Assembly (NCBI RefSeq): GCF_019837165.1
Contig: NZ_JAGYHC010000001.1
Span: 930,001 to 994,000, forward strand
Origin: Virgibacillus sp. NKC19-3
GTDB taxonomy: Bacteria > Bacillota > Bacilli > Bacillales > Amphibacillaceae
Length of the DNA stretch: 64,000 nt
Direction of reading: 5' to 3'
Shown: one piece after another, positions 55,404 to 64,000 of the stretch
Layout: each line of letters begins with the position of its first letter
Position numbering within the stretch: the stretch's first letter is position 1
The notes under the pieces: generated by a model
Told to the model about the DNA's origin: nothing
The model's database searches: none
The model's input: only the letters and a program-made list of their open reading frames with translations
Program-made: the position numbers and the translations under genes

Positions 55404-55658
55404 ATGAATAATTCAGATATTATAATAGCAGTGACATTTGCTCAAATTTTTATTTTTACTGTGAAATCAGGGGATAACTTAGGCAATATTGCCCAACAAT
55501 TCGGAATGACATTATCAGAAATTATGTCTCTAAATAACATCAGAAATCCTGATAAGATTCAAATTGGACAGAAATTGAAAGTCTACGATGAAACAGATAA
55601 TTTTTACTTAGTTGCTCATTGGTCAATTTCTCTTCCTAGTTATCCATTATTTCATTGA
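55404..55658 (+). CDS. Short LysM-domain protein
   Basis: An 84-residue protein with an N-terminal hydrophobic segment (IIIAVTFAQIFIF), then a LysM domain from about residue 20 to 62: TVKSGDNLGNIAQQFGMTLSEIMSLNNIRNPDKIQIGQKLKV. LysM binds peptidoglycan. The tail ends abruptly without a catalytic domain. The only ribosome site is a weak AGAGGT directly before the ATG. It begins right next to the IS4-type relic, so the gene may be a truncated or chance-fused remnant. Confidence 0.5.
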   Translation: MNNSDIIIAVTFAQIFIFTVKSGDNLGNIAQQFGMTLSEIMSLNNIRNPDKIQIGQKLKVYDETDNFYLVAHWSISLPSYPLFH

Positions 55659-55915
55659 ATATGATTAATTATTAAAATTTCTTCATTTATAAACTGATAA
55701 TCCCTGTCAATTAGCATATTAAACGCTTTCATAAGTTTATCTGTTTCGGAAAATTTGATTGTAATTAAAATACATCAAAAGTATTATATTAGTTAGCTAA
55801 AAATGAGTATTATATACTTGAAATTATTAGGAAGAAATGTTAAAATTCCCTTAATTATCTAAATGTTATTGACCTTTTATGCGCAGTTGATGAAAATTAA
55901 TTTTGGAGGGGAAAA
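55659..55915. other. AT-rich leader of the biosynthetic operon
   Basis: 257 bp of very AT-rich DNA ahead of the thioesterase gene. It must hold the operon promoter; a -10-like TATTATAT around 55775 and others are possible, but I cannot choose one. No operator is evident. Confidence 0.4.
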
Positions 55916-56614
55916 ATGGGAGTTATATGTTTGTTTGCGTTTCCTTCTGCTGGCTCTTCAAAGGTAATGTATAAAGGATTTGAAAAATATTTAAACGATC
56001 AAATTGACTTTATTCCACTTGAATTTGCTGGAAGAGGAGAAAGAGTGAAAGATGATTTTTTTAAAAATATGGATGAAGTGATTGAAGATTTATTACCTAG
56101 AATTGAATATAAATCAAAGAATATGCCATTTGCTTTTTTAGGTCATAGTTTAGGAGCTTTAATAGCGTACTATTTAGCTCTTAAATTACAAGATAACAAT
56201 TTAACAAGTCCACGCCATCTATTTCTTTCTGGTAGAAAAAACCCTGTAGTATCAAAAAAAGAATCACTATACCATAAGTTGAGACCATATGAAATGAAAG
56301 ATTTGCTACTTAAATTAGGCGGGACTCCAAAAGAGCTACTGGATGATGATAATTTTTTGGGATTTATTCTCCCTATAATTAAAGCAGACTTTCAGTTACT
56401 TTCACAATTTAACATTTCATATTTTAAAAAGAAAAAATTAAACTGTGATATTACTGTTTTAAATGGTGAAGATGATAATCTTATTAAGGAAAAAATAGAT
56501 TGGAATTATGCAACAAATTCTACCTGTGATTATTTTTTGTTTAATGGGGGTCATTTTTTTATAAATGACTTTAAAAAGGAAATTGCAGATATTATTAAAT
56601 CTAAAATTTTGTAA
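55916..56614 (+). CDS. Type II thioesterase of the NRPS-PKS cluster
   Basis: A 232-residue alpha/beta-hydrolase of the TEII group. These enzymes clear misprimed or stalled carrier proteins on NRPS and PKS lines. Motifs: FAFPSAGSSKVMYKGFEKYL near the N-terminus, FAGRGERVKDDFF, the nucleophile elbow GHSLGALIAYYLA (Ser78), an Asp in GEDDNLI (about 184) and His in GGHFFI (about 212), completing the triad. RBS GGAGGGG precedes the ATG. It is 26 bp ahead of the giant NRPS-PKS gene and therefore its operon partner. Confidence 0.93.
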   Translation: MGVICLFAFPSAGSSKVMYKGFEKYLNDQIDFIPLEFAGRGERVKDDFFKNMDEVIEDLLPRIEYKSKNMPFAFLGHSLGALIAYYLALKLQDNNLTSPRHLFLSGRKNPVVSKKESLYHKLRPYEMKDLLLKLGGTPKELLDDDNFLGFILPIIKADFQLLSQFNISYFKKKKLNCDITVLNGEDDNLIKEKIDWNYATNSTCDYFLFNGGHFFINDFKKEIADIIKSKIL

Positions 56615-56640
56615 TGTATAGTTAAGGAGAGTGGCTATTA

Positions 56641-59600
56641 ATGACTAATATCAATAAAGAAAAAACGTTTCTTAGAGAAGATAATATTGATAATATTGTG
56701 GGACTGACTCCTTTACAAGAAGGGTTACTTTATCATTACATAACTGATGAGTCACAATCATTATATTGCCAGTATTTCACTGTTAAATTTAAAGGGGATT
56801 TTGATGAAGATAATTTAATATCAGCCTTATACTCTATTCAAGTGAAGAATGAAGTATTACGCTCTATTTTTAAATGGGATAAATTAAATGAGCCTGTGCA
56901 AATTATCTTTAAAAGTAAACCTCTATTGATTAATATTCATAATATTGTAAATGAAAATGATGAATGTAAAGAGAGAAAAATTAAAGAGATAAAGGATAAA
57001 ATATATAATGAAACTATTGATATAAAGGAGAACCCGTTGTTTTTTAATGTTATTCAAATCTCTAGAAATGAGTTTGAACTAATTCTTAGTTATCACCATA
57101 TTTTGTTAGATGGTTGGAGCTTAGGAATTATATTACGGGAATTTATTGATACATATAACTCTGATAATTGTTCTTTTAAAGCCAAATCCTCTTATGTTGA
57201 TTTTATAAAGTGGAGTAAGAAAAGAGATGGAATAGCTTCAAGAGATTTTTGGAAAAACTATCTTTATAATTTTGATCAAGTTACTGATATAATGCCATGT
57301 AATAATGATAAAATTCAATCATCAAGTAAAGATTTTAAAAAGGTTTCTTTTTCTTTGGATGTTGACCAAAGTAATTCTATATACACATTAATAAAAAAAT
57401 TAAATGTAACTTTATCTTCCTTTTTTTACGCAATATATAGCTTAATATTAAAGAAATATAATGATACTGAAGATGTAGTTTTTGGAACTACTGTATCAGG
57501 TAGATCGGTACCAGTTAAGGATATAGAAAAAGTGGTGGGAATGCTAATCAATACAATCCCTTTAAGAGACAAAACTAAAGATTTTGAAACTATATCTAAA
57601 TTGATTAGAAATTTCAATGATAATATTATAAATGTAAATGAATATGAGAACACTTCATTATCGGAAATTAAAAGCCTTAGTTCAATTGATAATAAAAAAT
57701 CTTTGTTTGAATCGCTGGTGGTAGTAGAAAATTATCCACTCGAGGATATTATTACTTACAAAGAAGATGAAAATCTTTTGGAAATTCAAGATGTAGACAT
57801 AAAGGAAACAAATAATTATAGTTTTACATTATATGTAGTACCTAGAAAATCTACAATTGAGCTTATAATTCAATATGATACAGTTGTATACTCAGAGGAA
57901 ACAATTAATAGATTTTTAGATCATTTTTTAAATAGTATTATAAAAGTTTTTGAGAATCCAAACACTAAAATTGGACAGCTGGATATTGTAACTGAAAGAG
58001 AAAAAAATCAGTTAATTAGAAGATTTAATGATACTGTTTATGAGGATAAAATATTGCACTCTAGTATTAAAGAAATTTTTGAAGAAAAAGTTGATAAAAT
58101 TCCAAATTCAACTGCTATTATCTTTAACGATGAGAAGTACACATATAATGATATCGAAATAGAAGCAAATAAAGTTGCAAACTTTTTACTTGATATTAAT
58201 ATTAAGAACAATGATGTTGTAGGGTTATATTTAAATAAGTCACCAAAACTAATTATAGGATTATTAGGTATTCTAAAAAGCGGAGCTGCTTTTTTACCTT
58301 TAGATCCTAAGTTACCTTCTAGAAGATTAAAATATATGTGCATTAATGGTGAAGTAAATGTAATACTTCATGACGAAGAACAGCCACTTTTCCATAATAA
58401 CATGAAATCATATATTTTAGGTGATCTTAATAAAATATCTATAACTGATAATATTAAACGAAATGAAGTTAAAATAGATTCTGATGATTTATCCTATGTG
58501 ATGTACACATCAGGCACTACTGGGACACCTAAAGGCGTAATGGTAACAAATCAAGCTTTAATCAATCGACTTAATTGGTTTCATAGACAATATACAATCA
58601 AAAGTGATGATGTTATTTTAAATAAGACTACTTTTACTTTTGATGTTTCTCTTTGGGAATTACTTTTGTGGTTTATGGGAGAAGCAACAGTCTGTATTTT
58701 AAATGATGGAAAAGAAAAGAGTCCTCAAGAGATAGTTAATGAAATTCAAAAGTATGGAGTAACTGTAATTCACTTTGTCCCTGCTATGTTAAATAGCTTT
58801 TTTGAATATATAGATCACAGCAAGGAAACAAAAAAATTAAGAACTTTAAAAAGAATTTGTGCTAGCGGGGAAGAGTTAAAAAAACATCATAAAAAACGCT
58901 TTAAAGAATTAATTGGGGATAAGTATAATACTGAGTTAATAAATTTGTATGGCCCAACTGAAGCTACAATTGACGTTACCCACTTTAATTGTTCTAATGC
59001 GGAAAATGATAGTGTGTATATAGGAAGGCCAATAGATAATACACAAATATATATTTTAGATAGAAATCAACAAATTCAGCCTGTTAATATTTATGGAGAG
59101 ATTTATATATCTGGTCTTCCTCTGTCTAAAGGTTATATTAATAATACGAAGTTAACGATTGATAGCTTTCTTGATCATCCATTCATTAAAAATTCAAAAA
59201 TTTATAGATCTGGTGACAGAGGTAGAATATTGCCAGATGGAAATATAGAATATAAAGGCAGAATAGATAACCAGTTAAAAGTTAGAGGCTTCAGAATAGA
59301 AATGTCAGAAATTGAGCAAGCATTATTCGAAAATGAAAAAATAAAAGAAGCTGTTGTTTTGAATAAAACTGATTTAGAAAATAATAAATATATAGCCGCA
59401 TATCTTGTTTTTGATCAAGATATTAGTTTACAAGAGTTAAAAAATACTTTGGAGAGTAAGTTGCCAGATTACATGATTCCTTCAGAATTTTATCAAGTTC
59501 TTGAAATACCCTTAAAGTCGAATGGAAAAATAGATGAAGAAAATTTAAAATCAAATAGTAAAGAAAAAATGAAATTAGAAAAATGCTCAAGTACTAGATT

Positions 59601-62600
59601 TGAATATGAAACAATTGAAGGCAAAGTTAAATTAGTTTGGTGTGAATTACTTCAAACAAGCGATATTAATCTGTATGATAATTTTTTCGATGTAGGTGGT
59701 AACTCATTACTGCTAACGAAGTATCAATTAAAAATAGAAAAGCATTTAAAATTAAAACTTTCGATTTTAGATCTATTGAAATATCCTACAATCAGCTCTA
59801 TTGCAGAGTTTATAAAGAATGAATTAGGAAATAAATCTCTAAAGGAAAGTGAAAGTCCTCATTTAACGGAGTATAAGTATGAAGCAACTAATGATATAGC
59901 TATTATTGGCATTGGTGCTAGATTGCCTGACAATTTGGATTTAGAAGAATTTTGGAAGTCATTAATAAAGGGTAAGGAAAGCGTTACATTTTTTGATAAT
60001 ACCAATATTAAGGAGAAGGAAAACTATGTAAAAGCTCATGCTAAATTAAAAGACATTGATTTATTTGATGCAAATTTTTTTGGATTAAATCCTAGAGAAG
60101 CTGAATTGCTAGATCCTCAGCAAAGGTTACTCTTGGAGTGTTCTTTTGAAGCACTAGAAGATGCGGGTTATAGAACCTTGATTAATAATAATATTGGTAT
60201 ATTTGGTGGTGTAAGTTATAACACTTACTTTATTAATAATATATTAAAATCAAACAGGAATTTTGATAAATATTCAGTGTATCTATCTAATGGAAACGAT
60301 TTTTCTTCCACAAGAGCAGCATATTTATTAAATTTGAACGGTCCGAGCGTAAATATTCAAACTGCATGTTCAACTTCACTAGTTTCATTACATGTAGCTT
60401 GTCAAAATATACTTGATAATAAATGTAGAATAGCATTAGCTGGAGGGGCTACTGTACAAGTTCCGCAGAACGCAGGATATGAATATAAGAAAAATGGGAT
60501 AAAGTCAAAAGATGGGCATTGTAAAGCTTTTGACGCTAATTCAACTGGATTTGTAGGCGGCAATGGAGCTGGTATTGTTGTTTTAAAACGTTTAGAAGAA
60601 GCTATAAAGGATAAAGATCAAGTTTATGCGGTTATAAAAGGTTCGGCTATAAATAATGATGGGAATTCTAAGGTTAGTTATACTGCCCCTAGTGTAAAAG
60701 GTCAGTCTGAGGTTATAAGAAAAGCTTTAATTAATGCTGATATAAATCCAGAAACAATTTCCTATGTCGAAGCACATGGTACTGGAACACAACTTGGTGA
60801 TCCTATAGAAGTTGCTGCACTTACTAAAGCTTTTAGAGCTGGCACAGATAAGAATCAATATTGCGCACTAGGCTCAGTAAAATCTAACATAGGGCATTTA
60901 GATGCTGCTGCAGGAGTTGCAGGTTTAATCAAAACTGCTTTGGCATTGAAGCATAAAGTAATTCCGCCAACTGTCCATTTTAAGGAACCTAATCCTAATA
61001 TAGATTTTGAAAACAGCCCTTTTTATGTGAATACAGAGTTGGAAAAATGGAAAACTGATCCAGGAGTCCCCAGGAGAGCCGGGGTGAGTTCATTTGGAAT
61101 GGGGGGCACGAATGCTCATGTAGTATTAGAAGAAGCTCCTGAAAAGTATGAGGAGACTTCGCCTCCAAAAACCTCTTGGCAATTAATTCAATGGTCAACT
61201 AAAACGGAAACAGCTTTGGAAATGGCAACTGAAAATCTTGAAGAGTATTTAAAGAGTAACCGAAATCAAAGTTTAGCTGATATAGCATTTACTCTACAGG
61301 TTGGAAGAGAGAACTTTAAATATAGACGCTATGCGGTTGTGAGTAATATAGAAGACGCGGTAAAAGCAATTGAAAATAGAAAATTTATAAGCAGTCATAA
61401 TGAAGGCGTTTTACCAGTTACTTTTATGTTCCCTGGACAAGGTACTCAATATATTAATATGTCAAAAGAGATCTATGAAACTGAAGATGAGTTCAAAGAG
61501 CAATTAGACTATTGTGCGGAACAGTTAAAAACACTAATTGATGTGGATATTAGAGAAATCATATTTCCGTCGTCTGATCAAGATGATAAAGCAAAAGATC
61601 TTTTATCGCAAACCTATGTAACGCAACCGGCATTATTCGCTATTGAATATAGCTTGGCTAAAATGTTGATGAATATAGGAGTTAATCCAGGATCTATGAT
61701 TGGACATAGCATTGGAGAGTATGCAGCTGCATGTATTAGTGGAGTTCTCTCTTTAGATGATGCTTTACGAATTGTTTCAAATAGGGGCCGTCTCATTCAA
61801 AGTTTACCTAAGGGGAAGATGTTAGCAGTGATGTTGGACGAGAAAAAGCTTCGTTCAGTAATTGAGGATCAGTTAAGCATTGCAGTTATTAATAATGATA
61901 ATCAGTGTGTAGTATCTGGAGAGTTGCAGCAGATTGATAGATTAGAGGAAAAGTTAAGAGGTATGGAAATAGTTACACAAAGACTAGAAACATCGCATGC
62001 TTTTCATTCTTATATGATGGAGCCAATATTAGAAGACTTTAGACAGGTACTTAAGACAGTTCAATTTCATACACCAAGTATTCCTTTTATTTCAAATCTA
62101 ACAGGAACATGGATAACTGATAGTGAAGCAATGAGTGCAGATTACTGGGTTCAACATCTTCGTGAAACCGTAAGGTTTGCCGGAGGAATCGGAACGATAT
62201 TAGAAAGTTCGCCATGTATAATGATGGAAGTTGGTCCAGGACATACTTTAAGTAATTTTGTCAATTTGCATCCTAGTTTTGAAAAACAAAAGACTATAAC
62301 CTGTCTTCGACATTCAAAAGATCCGAAATCTGATAATCAGACTTTACTGCAAGCCCTGGGTGAGTTGTGGTTAAGTGGCCATGATATAAATTGGGATATA
62401 TATCATAAAAATGAAGGATGTAGAAGGATATCTCTTCCAACATATCCGTTTGAACGAAAAAGGTATTGGGTTGAACCAAGTAGTACTCAAATTCATTATT
62501 CAAGCAAAATGGATCAGGGTCTGATAAATACAAATAATGAAGAGTTATATATAAAAACTTGGAAAAGGATTTCGCTTAAAAATAATCCAATAAAAATAAG

Positions 62601-64000
62601 CGATAAAAAATGTTGGATTGTTTTAATGGATGATTATGGTGTTGGAAATAGTATTTGTAGTCGTTTAGAACAAAACAATCAAAAAGTTATAAAAGTTTTT
62701 TTAAACGAAAAGGATAATTTTTGTGATAATACAAATCTTTCTTGGTATATTGATCCTTCTATCAATCAATTTAAAGGTATGTTATCAAAACTTTTAGAGT
62801 CCAACATTAAACCAGATATTTTAATAAATGCGCATAATTTACGCATAATAGATGATAATCATCGCTTGGGTAATTCGGAATTATTGATGGAATCGAAAAA
62901 ATCATATTATTTAATGTTATATATGGTTCAGGCTTATGAAAATATATTTAAGAATCGTCCTTTAAAGATTATTAATTTAACAAATGATTTATACAATATT
63001 ATTGGAATAGAAAAAATAAATCCCATTGCTTCTACAAGTATCGGGTTGTGTAAGATTATTCCACAAGAAATACCATCGATATCTTGTAAAAATATTGATA
63101 TGAGCAATGACTTCTTATTAAATAAAGAAAAAATATATAAGGTATTATTAAATGAAATTTTTACTTCTTCGAAAAACATTAATGTTGTAGCTCATAGAGG
63201 GAATTATCTTTGGGAGCCAAGCTTTGAAGTCTATGATTCCTCTATAGGAAGTAACGGTATAGAATTGTATGAACAAAATACGTATTTGGTTATTGGAGGT
63301 TTAGGGAAGATAGGTCTTACAAATGTACATTTTATTTCTCAATATATGGAAGAAGGTAAAATTATTATTATTGGGAGATCAAAATTTCCTTCTCAAGATA
63401 ACTGGGATTATTACCTCTCATTGAATTTGAATGACGAAATTACAAAAAAAATACACTTGTTAAAAGATGTTATTCATAAAAGAATAGAAATAGTTTATAT
63501 ACAATCTGATTTAAGTGATAAAAGTTCAATTTCTAGTAAACTTTCGAATTATAGTCAAGATATCAAAGGTGTATTTTTTGCAGCGGGATTATCTGATATA
63601 AATAACTACAGTTCTGTATTATCTTTAGATAATACAAAATCTGAAGCTCAGTTTAAATCAAAATTGGATGGTATCGTGACAATTAATAATATTTTGAACT
63701 ACAATCAATTAGATTTTTATATTATCAACTCTTCTATTTCTACTACGCTTGGAGGCCTAGGATTTGGCGCATATAATGCTGCAAACTTTTTTCTTGATAC
63801 CTATTCTTCAATTTTAAGAAGTAAAGGCTTTCAAAATGTTATCACTATAAATTGGGATAGTTGGAAATTAGACAACCAAAAGGATGAAAAGTTACTCGAG
63901 TTAATTAACAATAGTAATGGTCAAGAACTAAATGATTCTAAATTTGATCATAATAAAGGGCTCGAAATATTAAAAAAAGTTGTATCTAATTTCGATGATT
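56641..64000 (+). CDS. Hybrid NRPS-PKS megasynthase (3' partial)
   Basis: An unbroken frame of at least 2453 codons runs off the window. Domains: condensation (about 15-440; LTPLQEGLLYH, and catalytic HHILLDG at 152-158), adenylation (about 470-975; YTSGTTGTPKG near 620), carrier protein (GGNSLL, Ser1022), ketosynthase (about 1086-1500; TACSTS Cys1243, HGTGT His1379, NIGH His1419), acyltransferase (GHSIGEY Ser1690; HAFHS at 1786-1790), and a ketoreductase (GGLGKIG near 2219; Ser2365 and Tyr2378). Stachelhaus residues read D-V-W-H-C-S-L-I-D plus Lys, very near the serine code DVWHLSLIDK, so serine is predicted. HAFH predicts malonyl-CoA. The KR should reduce the new beta-ketone. A condensation domain at the very start implies the chain is received from another protein or an acyl starter. 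ATG follows AAGGAGAG. The DNA is markedly AT-rich, suggesting transfer. Confidence 0.95.
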   Translation, partial: MTNINKEKTFLREDNIDNIVGLTPLQEGLLYHYITDESQSLYCQYFTVKFKGDFDEDNLISALYSIQVKNEVLRSIFKWDKLNEPVQIIFKSKPLLINIHNIVNENDECKERKIKEIKDKIYNETIDIKENPLFFNVIQISRNEFELILSYHHILLDGWSLGIILREFIDTYNSDNCSFKAKSSYVDFIKWSKKRDGIASRDFWKNYLYNFDQVTDIMPCNNDKIQSSSKDFKKVSFSLDVDQSNSIYTLIKKLNVTLSSFFYAIYSLILKKYNDTEDVVFGTTVSGRSVPVKDIEKVVGMLINTIPLRDKTKDFETISKLIRNFNDNIINVNEYENTSLSEIKSLSSIDNKKSLFESLVVVENYPLEDIITYKEDENLLEIQDVDIKETNNYSFTLYVVPRKSTIELIIQYDTVVYSEETINRFLDHFLNSIIKVFENPNTKIGQLDIVTEREKNQLIRRFNDTVYEDKILHSSIKEIFEEKVDKIPNSTAIIFNDEKYTYNDIEIEANKVANFLLDINIKNNDVVGLYLNKSPKLIIGLLGILKSGAAFLPLDPKLPSRRLKYMCINGEVNVILHDEEQPLFHNNMKSYILGDLNKISITDNIKRNEVKIDSDDLSYVMYTSGTTGTPKGVMVTNQALINRLNWFHRQYTIKSDDVILNKTTFTFDVSLWELLLWFMGEATVCILNDGKEKSPQEIVNEIQKYGVTVIHFVPAMLNSFFEYIDHSKETKKLRTLKRICASGEELKKHHKKRFKELIGDKYNTELINLYGPTEATIDVTHFNCSNAENDSVYIGRPIDNTQIYILDRNQQIQPVNIYGEIYISGLPLSKGYINNTKLTIDSFLDHPFIKNSKIYRSGDRGRILPDGNIEYKGRIDNQLKVRGFRIEMSEIEQALFENEKIKEAVVLNKTDLENNKYIAAYLVFDQDISLQELKNTLESKLPDYMIPSEFYQVLEIPLKSNGKIDEENLKSNSKEKMKLEKCSSTRFEYETIEGKVKLVWCELLQTSDINLYDNFFDVGGNSLLLTKYQLKIEKHLKLKLSILDLLKYPTISSIAEFIKNELGNKSLKESESPHLTEYKYEATNDIAIIGIGARLPDNLDLEEFWKSLIKGKESVTFFDNTNIKEKENYVKAHAKLKDIDLFDANFFGLNPREAELLDPQQRLLLECSFEALEDAGYRTLINNNIGIFGGVSYNTYFINNILKSNRNFDKYSVYLSNGNDFSSTRAAYLLNLNGPSVNIQTACSTSLVSLHVACQNILDNKCRIALAGGATVQVPQNAGYEYKKNGIKSKDGHCKAFDANSTGFVGGNGAGIVVLKRLEEAIKDKDQVYAVIKGSAINNDGNSKVSYTAPSVKGQSEVIRKALINADINPETISYVEAHGTGTQLGDPIEVAALTKAFRAGTDKNQYCALGSVKSNIGHLDAAAGVAGLIKTALALKHKVIPPTVHFKEPNPNIDFENSPFYVNTELEKWKTDPGVPRRAGVSSFGMGGTNAHVVLEEAPEKYEETSPPKTSWQLIQWSTKTETALEMATENLEEYLKSNRNQSLADIAFTLQVGRENFKYRRYAVVSNIEDAVKAIENRKFISSHNEGVLPVTFMFPGQGTQYINMSKEIYETEDEFKEQLDYCAEQLKTLIDVDIREIIFPSSDQDDKAKDLLSQTYVTQPALFAIEYSLAKMLMNIGVNPGSMIGHSIGEYAAACISGVLSLDDALRIVSNRGRLIQSLPKGKMLAVMLDEKKLRSVIEDQLSIAVINNDNQCVVSGELQQIDRLEEKLRGMEIVTQRLETSHAFHSYMMEPILEDFRQVLKTVQFHTPSIPFISNLTGTWITDSEAMSADYWVQHLRETVRFAGGIGTILESSPCIMMEVGPGHTLSNFVNLHPSFEKQKTITCLRHSKDPKSDNQTLLQALGELWLSGHDINWDIYHKNEGCRRISLPTYPFERKRYWVEPSSTQIHYSSKMDQGLINTNNEELYIKTWKRISLKNNPIKISDKKCWIVLMDDYGVGNSICSRLEQNNQKVIKVFLNEKDNFCDNTNLSWYIDPSINQFKGMLSKLLESNIKPDILINAHNLRIIDDNHRLGNSELLMESKKSYYLMLYMVQAYENIFKNRPLKIINLTNDLYNIIGIEKINPIASTSIGLCKIIPQEIPSISCKNIDMSNDFLLNKEKIYKVLLNEIFTSSKNINVVAHRGNYLWEPSFEVYDSSIGSNGIELYEQNTYLVIGGLGKIGLTNVHFISQYMEEGKIIIIGRSKFPSQDNWDYYLSLNLNDEITKKIHLLKDVIHKRIEIVYIQSDLSDKSSISSKLSNYSQDIKGVFFAAGLSDINNYSSVLSLDNTKSEAQFKSKLDGIVTINNILNYNQLDFYIINSSISTTLGGLGFGAYNAANFFLDTYSSILRSKGFQNVITINWDSWKLDNQKDEKLLELINNSNGQELNDSKFDHNKGLEILKKVVSNFDD

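Noticed and set aside
57426-58343. Minus-strand frames inside the NRPS-PKS gene
   Set aside because: The plus frame is continuous and carries all condensation and adenylation motifs; the antisense frames are by-products of AT-rich codons.

Overview
The window reads as the chromosome of a spore-forming, low-GC Gram-positive bacterium of the Bacillaceae, probably a salt- or alkali-adapted genus near Oceanobacillus or Virgibacillus. The gene order tsaD - (SEDS protein) - ydiF - rex - ydiK - ydiL - groES - groEL matches the Bacillus subtilis gcp-to-groEL segment. A CwlJ-like cortex hydrolase implies sporulation. Several osmolyte genes (BCCT carrier, two OpuAC-like binding proteins, gbsR, gbsA, betA) point to a life where glycine betaine matters. 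The genus is an inference; no rRNA or tRNA genes are visible.

Layout. 1-8.3 kb is core: tsaD (5' end cut), a DnaA-box cluster, a SEDS membrane protein, the ABC-F protein YdiF, Rex with a Rex-type operator, YdiK/YdiL, and CIRCE-controlled groES-groEL. 8.3-12 kb is a decayed accessory stretch: a membrane protein, a small exported protein and fragments of DUF3139-like, GNAT, racemase and TetR genes. It contains a second copy of the last 16 bases before the groEL stop.

12-22.8 kb is a catabolic cluster: BCCT carrier, a three-subunit acetone-carboxylase-like enzyme, a beta-keto acid cleavage enzyme, an OpuAC-like lipoprotein, an SDR dehydrogenase and a TetR repressor. A perfect palindrome in front of the carboxylase genes recurs, imperfectly, over the tetR promoter, so one regulon is likely. 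I propose that the cluster handles a quaternary-ammonium ketone or beta-keto acid, possibly 3-dehydrocarnitine or trimethylaminoacetone, and yields betainyl-CoA. 23-27.4 kb holds two related lipoproteins, a DUF1801 protein, an atypical SDR and a YxeA-like lipoprotein. 27.7-33.2 kb is the choline-to-glycine-betaine module (gbsR, OpuAC-like, gbsA, betA), with a long direct repeat bracketing the OpuAC-gbsA segment.

33-43.4 kb is mixed: flotillin, a cysteine hydrolase, a LysE exporter, pabA and a pabB-pabC fusion, an SDR of foreign composition, a LOG-family protein, an integrative-element relic and a DJ-1/PfpI protein. 43.6-52 kb has a frameshifted UvrA-like ATPase, an XRE regulator with paired palindromic operators, a CwlJ-like hydrolase, the anaerobic ribonucleotide reductase nrdD-nrdG behind probable NrdR boxes, and an Lrp regulator divergent from a cysteine hydrolase. 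52-55.4 kb is rich in broken insertion sequences (IS3-, IS66- and IS4-type). Beyond it begins a very AT-rich hybrid biosynthetic cluster: a type II thioesterase and a giant NRPS-PKS gene (C-A-PCP-KS-AT-KR so far) that runs off the window. Its adenylation code predicts serine and its acyltransferase predicts malonyl-CoA.
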